Assembly (NCBI GenBank): GCA_963700705.1
Contig: CAVOYQ010000001.1
Span: 62,001 to 126,000 of the forward strand
Source of the DNA: JAHEFT01 sp963700705
Lineage (GTDB): Bacteria; Pseudomonadota; Gammaproteobacteria; Xanthomonadales; SZUA-36
DNA length: 64,000 bases
Direction: 5' to 3'
Shown here: positions 29,593-37,022 of the stretch, one piece after another
Layout: every line of letters begins with the position of its first letter
Position numbering within the stretch: position 1 is the stretch's first letter
Made by a program: the position numbers and the translations under genes
Notes under the pieces: generated by a model
Database searches by the model: none
Told to the model about the DNA's origin: nothing
The model's input: the letters and a program-made list of their open reading frames with translations, nothing else

Positions 29593-30846
29593 TTGAAAAC
29601 CATCGTCGTCAAAGAGAAGGAGAATACCCGGGTCCCGTTTTTGCGGGGAATCCTGATACGCAGCCTGCTGGACGCTGGTTTGGTGTTTGAAGAGGCATTC
29701 GGACTGGCTACCCGGGTACGTGAAGATCTTTCCGCCAGGGATGAAATCACTACCGGGGAGATCAGGGCGAAGGTTTGCGAATTGCTCAAGAAGTCCGGCC
29801 ACCAGGAAGCGCTGGAGCCCTATCGCCTGCCAATGGTCGGGTTGGCCAGGATCCAGGTCCTCAGCATCAGCGGCAGGGTCAGCTCCTTTTCCAGGGGGCG
29901 GCACGAAAGATTCCTGCAGGCCAGTGGTATGAAAGCTGAAAAGTCCGAGCAGATTACCGCCATGATTTACGATCAGTTGCTGGCGGCCGGCGTGAGTTCG
30001 ATCACCAGCAGCGAACTGGGTTACCTGACCTACCTGTGTCTGAAACAGGAAGTTTCCAAAAAGGTTGCGAAGCGTTACCTGGTATGGTCTGAATTCCAGC
30101 GCAGCGGGCGCCCGCTGTTGTTGCTGATCTGCGGCACGGTTGGAACCGGAAAAAGTACCCTTGCGACCGAAATTGCGCATTTGCTTGATATCGTGCGCAT
30201 CCAGTCGACCGACATGTTGCGGGAAGTCATGCGGATGATGATGCCGAGCCGGTTGCTCCCCGTGCTGCACACATCGTCTTTCAATGCCTGGCAGGCCTTG
30301 CCGATCCAGGCTACCAGGGAGCGCGACAACGACCAATTGATCGCCGCCGGCTACCGCAGCCAGGCCGACCTGCTTGCAGTGCCCTGCGAAGCGGTGCTCA
30401 ACCGGGCGATCGAGGAAAGTGTCCCCATGATCCTCGAAGGCGTACACGCACACCCGGACATCATGTCGCGCCTGCCGGCGGATTCCGACGCGATCGTGGT
30501 GCATGTGACGCTCGCCGTGCTCAAACCCAAGGAACTGAAAACCCGATTACGCGGCCGTGGCGTGGAAGTACCACAGCGGCGGGCCAAGCGGTACTTGAAT
30601 GAGTTCGATGCGGTCTGGAGCCTGCAGACGTTCCTGCTGTCGGAAGCCGATCGTTGCAACGTCTCGATCATCACCAACGACGACAAGGAGAAAGCGGTTC
30701 TGCAAGTCATTCTGAACGTGATGGAAGAACTGTCCCGTCATTTTGACGGCTCTCCCGACACGATTTTTGGGACCATTGTTGACAAATTGGGCGATCAGGT
30801 CGATCGGATCCAATGGAGCCACCTGGTTCCGGCATTGAAGGGCTGA
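29593..30846 (+). CDS. 2-phosphoglycerate kinase (ATP-cone plus P-loop)
   Basis: This 417-residue protein resembles 2-phosphoglycerate kinases of archaea. An N-terminal ATP-cone domain (residues 1-about 90: KENTRVPFLRGILIRSLLDAGL) is followed by a P-loop kinase domain with CGTVGTGKST at about residues 180-189, then STDMLREVMRMMM and ILEGVHAHPD. It would phosphorylate 2-phosphoglycerate to 2,3-bisphosphoglycerate. The TTG start at 29593 gives a natural ATP-cone N-terminus; a ribosome binding site is not obvious. The next gene, an ApgM-like phosphoglycerate mutase, begins 6 bases after its stop, so they form one transcription unit. The cyclic-2,3-diphosphoglycerate synthetase known from methanogens is not in the window. 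Confidence 0.83.
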   Translation: MKTIVVKEKENTRVPFLRGILIRSLLDAGLVFEEAFGLATRVREDLSARDEITTGEIRAKVCELLKKSGHQEALEPYRLPMVGLARIQVLSISGRVSSFSRGRHERFLQASGMKAEKSEQITAMIYDQLLAAGVSSITSSELGYLTYLCLKQEVSKKVAKRYLVWSEFQRSGRPLLLLICGTVGTGKSTLATEIAHLLDIVRIQSTDMLREVMRMMMPSRLLPVLHTSSFNAWQALPIQATRERDNDQLIAAGYRSQADLLAVPCEAVLNRAIEESVPMILEGVHAHPDIMSRLPADSDAIVVHVTLAVLKPKELKTRLRGRGVEVPQRRAKRYLNEFDAVWSLQTFLLSEADRCNVSIITNDDKEKAVLQVILNVMEELSRHFDGSPDTIFGTIVDKLGDQVDRIQWSHLVPALKG

Positions 30847-30852
30847 AAGGTC

Positions 30853-32106
30853 GTGGCCGGGCCATTCCGCAAGAGTGCCATTCTGATCCTGGACGGCCTG
30901 GGTGACCTGCCGTCCCCCGCGCTGGGCGGCAGGACCGCGCTCGAGGCGGCCCGCACGCCGGTTATGAACCGGCTGGCAAGTTTGGGGTATCACGGTCTCG
31001 TCGACCCCGAGGCGCCAGGCAAAGCTGCCAATACGCACACGGGTTGTGGCACCTTGCTGGGTGTCCTCCCGCAAGTCGTGAGCCGCCTGAAGCGTGGCCC
31101 GATTGAAGCTTCGGGAGCGGGCCGGCCACTGATGCCGGGCGAAATTGCCGTTCGGGCCAATTTTGCCACGCTGCGGGAAGAGGCCGGCCGGTGCCTGGTT
31201 CTGGACCGGCGTGCCGGCCGGATTTGCACGGGCACAGAGGAGCTGGCGGCCTCGCTGCTTGCCGTTGATCTGGGCGATGGCATTTCCGGTGAGCTGCTCT
31301 CCACCGATCAGCACCGCTGCGTCGTGGTGCTGTCAGGTCCCGGGCTGGACCCGCGTGTCAGCGATACGGACCCCGGCGACCAGGGCATGCCCGGATTTGT
31401 CCGGACCTGCCTGGCCAGGGATCCAGCGTCTACGCTGACTGCGGAGAAGGTCAACCGCTTCGTCGAAATCGCCAGGCACCGTCTTGCCTTGCACCCCGTC
31501 AACCGGGCGCGGATCGAGGCCGGGTTGCCACCGGCGAACGGCGTGATTACCCGCAGTGCCGGGGTCGCGCTGGCGCTGGAAAATCGGGTCAAGGACCTGG
31601 GTATCAGGGCGGCGCTGGTGGCCGGTTGCAACACGGTCATCGGCCTGGCCAGGGCGCTGAATTTCAAAGTCTTTTCCGAACCGGGATTCACCGCCGATGC
31701 CGACACCGACCTGCAGGGAAAATTCAAGGCAGCCCTGGAGGCGCTTGAATGCCATGACCTGGTGTATATCCACATCAAGGCGCCGGACATATTTGCCCAT
31801 GACCGCCAACCCGAAGGGAAGAGCTCGTTCCTGGAAAAGGTTGATGCGGCACTCGAGACGCTGGAGCGGGCTGGAGTCATCATCGCCCTTTCGGCCGACC
31901 ACAGCACTGACAGTAATTCAGGCGCCCACACGGCCGATCCCGTGCCGGCCCTTCTGTTCGACCCTTCCGCAGCGGCTGAAGCCGAAATGCCGCAGCTGAA
32001 CTTTGGTGAAACCGCCTGCGCCACCGGCAACCATGCCCCGTCAAACTGGCCACGAGTTCCTGCTCAGGGTGTTGGCCCTGATGAAATCCCGGTAACTGGT
32101 GGCTAA
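30853..32106 (+). CDS. ApgM-type phosphoglycerate mutase-like protein (alkaline phosphatase superfamily)
   Basis: This 417-residue protein matches the archaeal-type cofactor-independent phosphoglycerate mutase family (ApgM): ILILDGLGDLPSPALGGRTALEAARTPVMNRL at the start, VYIHIKAPDIFAHDRQPEGK and IALSADHSTDSNSGAHTADPVP at the end carry the metal ligands. Where ApgM proteins usually show a GSDTAH-like nucleophile motif, this one has ANTHTGCGTLLG, so the nucleophile is probably Thr or the alignment differs. Mutase activity is therefore not certain, and a phosphatase for a neighbouring product such as 2,3-bisphosphoglycerate is possible (inference). GTG start. Its stop and that of the convergent cysM-like gene share CTAA (32103-32106). 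Confidence 0.78.
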   Translation: MAGPFRKSAILILDGLGDLPSPALGGRTALEAARTPVMNRLASLGYHGLVDPEAPGKAANTHTGCGTLLGVLPQVVSRLKRGPIEASGAGRPLMPGEIAVRANFATLREEAGRCLVLDRRAGRICTGTEELAASLLAVDLGDGISGELLSTDQHRCVVVLSGPGLDPRVSDTDPGDQGMPGFVRTCLARDPASTLTAEKVNRFVEIARHRLALHPVNRARIEAGLPPANGVITRSAGVALALENRVKDLGIRAALVAGCNTVIGLARALNFKVFSEPGFTADADTDLQGKFKAALEALECHDLVYIHIKAPDIFAHDRQPEGKSSFLEKVDAALETLERAGVIIALSADHSTDSNSGAHTADPVPALLFDPSAAAEAEMPQLNFGETACATGNHAPSNWPRVPAQGVGPDEIPVTGG

Positions 32107-33140
32107 AGATACTCCGCATAAGCGCTGATGTACTTGGTGGCGTCATCGGGGGAAATCACGACCGCAATGCCACTGGCCGAAGCACCAATAAGGTTCGCGG
32201 CGTGGAGCAGCGCGCCGGTCGTCGGTCCGACCATGATGCCCTCGGTCCGGGCCAGGCGAATGCCGGCCTGAAAAGCATCGCGGTCTTCGACCGCCACAAT
32301 TTCATCGATCAGGGAGTAGTCCAGGATTTTCGGCTGGTGCTCTTCCGGCAGGTTCGAAATCTTTTTTATGCCCGATAGTTTGTGGTTTCTCGAGGCAGGC
32401 TCCACACCGATGATCCTGACGTCGGGATTGCGTTCCTTCAGGTAGCGCGCTACGCCGGTAATGGTGCCGCAGGTGCCGAAGGCCGCGAAAAAGTAATCGA
32501 TTTTCCCTTCGGTCTGGTTCCAGATCTCCGGACCTGTCGTGTGGTAGTGCGCCTCGACGTTCAGGGCATTTTCGTACTGGTTCGGGCTGACGTAACGGCC
32601 GTCGAACGCTGCGCTTTCAACCAGGCTCTTGACCACGCCGCGGGCGCCTTCGGTTGGATATAGCGGGCAAAGCTCGTCTTCCACTTCCAGCAGCCCCGCG
32701 CCGAGGAAGCGCAATAGCGCCTTTTTTTCCTCTGGAGTGCCCTCCGGAAGCGCCAGTTCTATGGGAATTCCCCGGGCGTTGGCCAACGCGGCCAGCGCAA
32801 TTCCGGTATTGCCCGCTGTGGGTTCCGTCAGCACTTGTCCCTCTTTCAGGACCGTGCCGTTGAGCAGGTACAACGCCGTCCGGTCCTTGATGGATCCAAA
32901 CGGATTATTCCGTTCCAGCTTGACGAAAATGTCGAAACCGGGAGACGGCTTGGAGCGGTCGCTCAGCCGGATCATGGGTGTCGGATTGTCGGGGTCGGCT
33001 ATCAGGTCGGCGACGCTGTTATACACCCGCCGCGACCGCGCTGCGGAGTCGGTTGTTGAAACATGACCCGGGCCGGCGAAAGGGATTACCGGAACAGGTT
33101 GTCCGGTGGTCAGTACTTGTGCGCTTGTTGGCAGATTCAT
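32103..33140 (-). CDS. PLP-dependent cysteine synthase family protein (CysM-like)
   Basis: This 345-residue fold-type II PLP enzyme has the Schiff-base lysine in ERNNPFGSIKDRTA, the substrate loop EPTAGNTGIALA and the phosphate-cradle segment FGTCGTITGVARYL. The final TKYISAYAEYL matches the C-terminus of CysM-type O-phosphoserine/O-acetylserine sulfhydrylases. An N-terminal extension of about 50 residues precedes the catalytic fold. It would make cysteine from a beta-activated serine and sulfide or a sulfur carrier. The basic GIKKISNLPEEHQPKILD segment differs from the GIGAGF loop of OAS sulfhydrylases. SerC and SerA, which make O-phosphoserine, lie just downstream on the other strand. Confidence 0.85.
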   Translation of the reverse strand: MNLPTSAQVLTTGQPVPVIPFAGPGHVSTTDSAARSRRVYNSVADLIADPDNPTPMIRLSDRSKPSPGFDIFVKLERNNPFGSIKDRTALYLLNGTVLKEGQVLTEPTAGNTGIALAALANARGIPIELALPEGTPEEKKALLRFLGAGLLEVEDELCPLYPTEGARGVVKSLVESAAFDGRYVSPNQYENALNVEAHYHTTGPEIWNQTEGKIDYFFAAFGTCGTITGVARYLKERNPDVRIIGVEPASRNHKLSGIKKISNLPEEHQPKILDYSLIDEIVAVEDRDAFQAGIRLARTEGIMVGPTTGALLHAANLIGASASGIAVVISPDDATKYISAYAEYL

Positions 33141-33348
33141 TGGTGTAGCTCTCCGGTTTTATTGGAAGACCGGGGCACACCGATAAATATTCCGCCCCGG
33201 CTTGCCGTTGCGGTTTGTTCTTGCTTGGTGGGGTTTTAAAGCCTCGAACAGGTGCCGCACGGCTGGCTCATGCACATACAAGTGCAGCAGCAACACATAC
33301 AGACGCGGCGGGTTCTGGAATTCATGCCTGCAGACTAGCCTGTGTCAA

Positions 33349-33376
33349 TTGCGGCTGTCAACAATTGATGTATGCT
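33349..33376 (+). promoter_or_regulatory. Candidate sigma-70 promoter for the alaA-like gene
   Basis: TTGCGG (33349-33354) and TATGCT (33371-33376), spaced by 16 bases. The -10 box covers the earliest possible start at 33372, which favours translation from the GTG at 33405. Sequence match only. Confidence 0.35.
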
Positions 33377-33404
33377 CTGCGGTTTGGGATTCCGGGTATT
33401 CGCC

Positions 33405-34625
33405 GTGCAAAAAAACGCAATACAAACCAATCACATTCTCGAGGGTGTTCGCTATGAAATTCGCGGAGAACTCGCCCACCGGGCCATGCAATTGGAGCGG
33501 CAGGGGTACGAAATCACTTCGCTGAACATCGGCAACCCCGGTCTGTTTGGATACCGCACACCCGAGACCATGCGGCTGGCGATGATCGAGAACCTTGGCC
33601 AGAGCGAAGCGTACTGTCACCAGAAGGGCATATTCCCGGCGCGCGAAGCGGTCGTCATGCAACAGCAAAGCCGGGGCGTGATGGACGTGACCGCCGACGA
33701 TGTGTTCATGGGAAACGGGGTCAGTGAATGCATCGATTTCGTGCTCCGGGCGCTGCTGAACGGGGGCGACGAACTGCTGGTGCCCAGTCCGGATTACCCC
33801 CTCTGGAGCGCCGCGGTGGCGCTGAACCATGGAAAGGCGGTGTATTACAATTGCCGGCCGGAGAACGCGTTCTACCCCGATCCGGAAGAGATACGCAGCC
33901 TGGTAACGCCGCGCACGCGCGGCATCGTGCTGATCAACCCCAATAACCCGACCGGGGCGGTTTATCCCCGCGCCCTGCTCGAGGAAATTGTCGCCATCGC
34001 CGAGGAACGGCAGATCGTGGTTTTCGCGGATGAAATTTACGACCAGATGCTTTATGACGGCGCCGAGCATGTTCCCCTGGCCACCCTGGTGCACGAAACC
34101 CTGTGCGCAACGTTCAACGGGCTGTCAAAAATCTACCGGGCCTGTGGTTACCGGGTGGGCTGGGTATCGTTCAGCGGCCAAAGGGAGAATGCCAAAGACT
34201 ACCTGCACGCGGTGGAGTTGCTGGCTTCTCTTCGGCTGTGCGCCAATGTCCCGGGGCAGTGGGCCGTTCAGACCGCCCTGGGCGGTTACCAGAGTATCGG
34301 GGAACTGACCGGGCCCGGCGGCAGATTGTTTCAGTCCCGCCAGGCGGTCGTCGAGGGTGTTGCGCGAAGCAAGTACCTTGAACTGCAGGTGCCTGAAGGG
34401 GCGATGTACGCTTTTCCGAGTGTCAACACGGCATTGATCCCCGGATTCAATGACCAGCGTTTTGCATTGGAATTGTTGGAAAAGAAACACGTCCTGATTG
34501 CGCCAGGCAGCAGTTTCAACGTGCCCTACAAGAATCATTTCCGGATTACCACGCTACCCGACGAGCAAAAAATGGCAACCGTTTTCGAGCGGATGGAAGA
34601 AGTACTGGATTCGCTCGTCAGTTGA
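33405..34625 (+). CDS. alaA: Alanine/glutamate-pyruvate aminotransferase (AlaA-like)
   Basis: This class I PLP aminotransferase shows LNIGNPGLFGYRTPE, GNGVSECIDFVLRALLNGGDELLVPSPDYPLWSA, the conserved INPNNPTGAVYP, the Asp/Tyr pair ADEIYDQML and the PLP lysine in FNGLSKIYRACGYRVGW. The closest match by motif is E. coli AlaA/YfbQ, which interconverts alanine plus 2-oxoglutarate with pyruvate plus glutamate. The GTG at 33405 (VQKNAIQTNHILEGVRYEIRG) gives 406 residues against 405 for AlaA, and a promoter -10 overlaps the alternative start at 33372. It is 97 bases upstream of serC on the same strand. Confidence 0.88.
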   Translation: MQKNAIQTNHILEGVRYEIRGELAHRAMQLERQGYEITSLNIGNPGLFGYRTPETMRLAMIENLGQSEAYCHQKGIFPAREAVVMQQQSRGVMDVTADDVFMGNGVSECIDFVLRALLNGGDELLVPSPDYPLWSAAVALNHGKAVYYNCRPENAFYPDPEEIRSLVTPRTRGIVLINPNNPTGAVYPRALLEEIVAIAEERQIVVFADEIYDQMLYDGAEHVPLATLVHETLCATFNGLSKIYRACGYRVGWVSFSGQRENAKDYLHAVELLASLRLCANVPGQWAVQTALGGYQSIGELTGPGGRLFQSRQAVVEGVARSKYLELQVPEGAMYAFPSVNTALIPGFNDQRFALELLEKKHVLIAPGSSFNVPYKNHFRITTLPDEQKMATVFERMEEVLDSLVS

Positions 34626-34721
34626 TCTTGGGGGTAGTTATCAGGCGTTGATTGAGCGAAACTAGCCGCTTCGAAAAAAACCGTGTGACCAACCGGTTAT
34701 AAACAAGCCAGAGAGGACATC

Positions 34722-35840
34722 ATGAAACCCGTCGAAAGACCGGCCAATCCGAATTTTTCATCCGGTCCCTGCAGTAAAAGGCCCGGTTACAACGTCAGCA
34801 AGCTGTCCATTGATACGCTGGGGCGGTCTCACCGGTCAGCGCTGGGCAAAAGCGCGCTGGGCAGAGCCTGCTCGGAAACCGCGGAATTGCTCGGCCTGCC
34901 GGAAGGTTACAAAGTCGGCGTGGTGCCTGCTTCAGACACCGGGGCCGTCGAAATGGCCCTTTGGTCGCTGCTGGGGGCGCGACCGGTGGACGTATTCGCC
35001 TGGGAATCTTTTGGCAAGGGTTGGCTGGTTGACATCACCCAGCAACTGAAGCTGGAAGGGGTCCGTACATTTACCGCGGACTATGGCGAACTTCCTGATC
35101 TTGCACAGGCCGATCCTGCACATGACATCGTGTTCACCTGGAACGGAACGACTTCCGGTGTGAAGGTGCCCAACGGTGACTGGATCAGCCCCGATCGTGG
35201 AGGCCTGACCATTTGCGATGCAACGTCCGCGGTTTTCGCGATGGAGTTGCCCTGGGAAAAACTCGATGTGGTGACCTTCAGCTGGCAAAAAGTGCTGGGT
35301 GGAGAAGGTGCTCACGGCATGTTGATCCTGGGTCCGCGGGCGGTTGAACGCCTGGAGACCTGGACACCGCCCTGGCCGTTGCCAAAAATATTTCGCCTGA
35401 CCAAGGGCGGGAAACTGATTGACGGTATTTTCAGGGGCGAGACGATCAATACGCCTTCCATGCTGTGCGTGGCTGACTATCTCGACGCGCTGGATTGGAT
35501 CCGGGAACTGGGCGGGGCTTCGGCCGCCATCAGCCGTTCGGAACGCAGCCTCGCGGCGATCGCCGAATTCGTGTCGGCCCATGACTGGATTCATTTCCTG
35601 GCCAGGGAAAGCGACCAGCGGTCCAGCACCAGCGTCTGCCTGACCGTGGACCTGGAGCCGGAACAGGTAAAAGCCATGGTATCCCTGCTTGACCGCGAGG
35701 GCGTGGCGCATGACATAGGCGCTTACCGGGATGCGCCGGCCGGCTTGAGAATATGGTGCGGCGCAACGGTGGAGCCGGATGATGTGAGAATACTGATGCA
35801 GTGGCTCGAATGGGCGTATGCACAGGTTAGCGGAGAATGA
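34722..35840 (+). CDS. serC: Phosphoserine aminotransferase (TIGR01365-like SerC type)
   Basis: This 372-residue class V PLP aminotransferase begins PNFSSGPCSKRPGY and carries GVVPASDTGAVEMALWSLLG, VFTWNGTTSGVKVPNGDWI, the cofactor Asp in CDATSAVFAMELPW and the PLP lysine in TFSWQKVLGGEGAHGML. It is the form common in alphaproteobacteria and methanogens rather than the E. coli form, so it may have been acquired horizontally or be lineage-typical. It makes O-phosphoserine from 3-phosphohydroxypyruvate and glutamate. A good ribosome binding site (GAGAGGA) precedes ATG 34722. It overlaps serA by 4 bases (ATGA). Confidence 0.92.
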   Translation: MKPVERPANPNFSSGPCSKRPGYNVSKLSIDTLGRSHRSALGKSALGRACSETAELLGLPEGYKVGVVPASDTGAVEMALWSLLGARPVDVFAWESFGKGWLVDITQQLKLEGVRTFTADYGELPDLAQADPAHDIVFTWNGTTSGVKVPNGDWISPDRGGLTICDATSAVFAMELPWEKLDVVTFSWQKVLGGEGAHGMLILGPRAVERLETWTPPWPLPKIFRLTKGGKLIDGIFRGETINTPSMLCVADYLDALDWIRELGGASAAISRSERSLAAIAEFVSAHDWIHFLARESDQRSSTSVCLTVDLEPEQVKAMVSLLDREGVAHDIGAYRDAPAGLRIWCGATVEPDDVRILMQWLEWAYAQVSGE

Positions 35841-37015
35841 AACCGATGTTCAAAATACGCACGTACAACCAGATATCCGATAAAGGCCTGAGCCGTTTTC
35901 CGATGGACAAATACCTCGTCGGCCCGGATCTGGACGGTCCCCAGGCTTTCATCTTGCGCAGCCAGAAACTGCACGAGGAAACGGTGCCGGATAGCCTGCT
36001 CGCCGTGGCCAGGGCCGGCGCAGGGGTCAACAACATACCGGTGGATGAATATACCCGCCGGGGTATCGTGGTATTCAACACGCCGGGGGCCAATGCCAAT
36101 GCGGTGAAGGAGATGGTCGCCGCGGCGCTGTTGCTGGGTTCCAGGCGCATTTTTGAGGGGATGAACCGCGTGCAGGAGTTGACCGACGTCACTGATTCAG
36201 GGCAATTGGCACAACAACTTGAGAAAGAGAAAAAACAGTTTGGCGGCGGCGAAATTTCCGGTAAAACGCTCGGCGTCGTGGGGTTGGGCGCGATCGGATC
36301 GATGGTTGCCAACATGGCGCTTGAATTGGGCATGCACGTGGCGGGTTACGATCCGGCCCTGTCGGTGGAGGCCGCCTGGAGGTTGTCCAGCCAGGTTGAG
36401 AAAATGGAAAGCCTGGAAGCTCTGCTCAAAGTTTCCGACTTCGTCACCCTGCACGTGCCGGCCATCGACCAGACCCGCCACATGATCAACGCCAGCGCCA
36501 TGACGCGATTCAAGCCCGGGGCGCGGCTGCTCAATTTTGCCCGCGAGGAAATCGTTGATGTGGATGCGGTGATCAACGCACTGGACCAGGGCAGGTTGAG
36601 TGCCTACATCTCGGATTTTCCCTTGCCCGTTTTACTCGGCCGGAAGGACTGCCTGCTGTTTCCGCACCTGGGGGCGAGCACCGCGGAGGCAGAGGAAAAT
36701 TGTTCTGTCATGGCTGCAGACCAGTTGATGGATTTCCTGGAGAACGGGAACATCACCAACTCCGTCAATTATCCCCGCACCCGGATGACACGCAGTGGCG
36801 GGTACCGGATTACTTTTGCAAACGAAAACGTCCCCAGGGTGCTGGGCAAGGTGTTGTCGGTCCTGGCGGACCATGATGTCAATGTCATCGACATGGTCAA
36901 CAAGAGCCTGCGTGAAATGGCGTATAACATCATCGACGTGGAAACCCGGCCCACGGAGGAGATCATTCAGAAGATAGCGGGCTCCGACGGCGTGATGCAC
37001 GTACGGGTTCTGTAA
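35837..37015 (+). CDS. serA: D-3-phosphoglycerate dehydrogenase
   Basis: This 392-residue 2-hydroxyacid dehydrogenase has the NAD motif GVVGLGAIGSMVANMALELGM, substrate residues in ARAGAGVNNIPVDEY, the catalytic Arg region LLNFAREEIVD, the His in FPHLGASTAEAEENC, and a C-terminal ACT domain (NVPRVLGKVLSVLADHDVNVIDM) that probably allows serine feedback. It oxidises 3-phosphoglycerate. In the Arg loop, AREEIVD replaces the usual ARGGIVD, a small departure. It is coupled to serC by an ATGA overlap, and ppc starts 8 bases later, making a serC-serA-ppc unit. Confidence 0.94.
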   Translation: MKPMFKIRTYNQISDKGLSRFPMDKYLVGPDLDGPQAFILRSQKLHEETVPDSLLAVARAGAGVNNIPVDEYTRRGIVVFNTPGANANAVKEMVAAALLLGSRRIFEGMNRVQELTDVTDSGQLAQQLEKEKKQFGGGEISGKTLGVVGLGAIGSMVANMALELGMHVAGYDPALSVEAAWRLSSQVEKMESLEALLKVSDFVTLHVPAIDQTRHMINASAMTRFKPGARLLNFAREEIVDVDAVINALDQGRLSAYISDFPLPVLLGRKDCLLFPHLGASTAEAEENCSVMAADQLMDFLENGNITNSVNYPRTRMTRSGGYRITFANENVPRVLGKVLSVLADHDVNVIDMVNKSLREMAYNIIDVETRPTEEIIQKIAGSDGVMHVRVL

Positions 37016-37022
37016 TGGTTAA

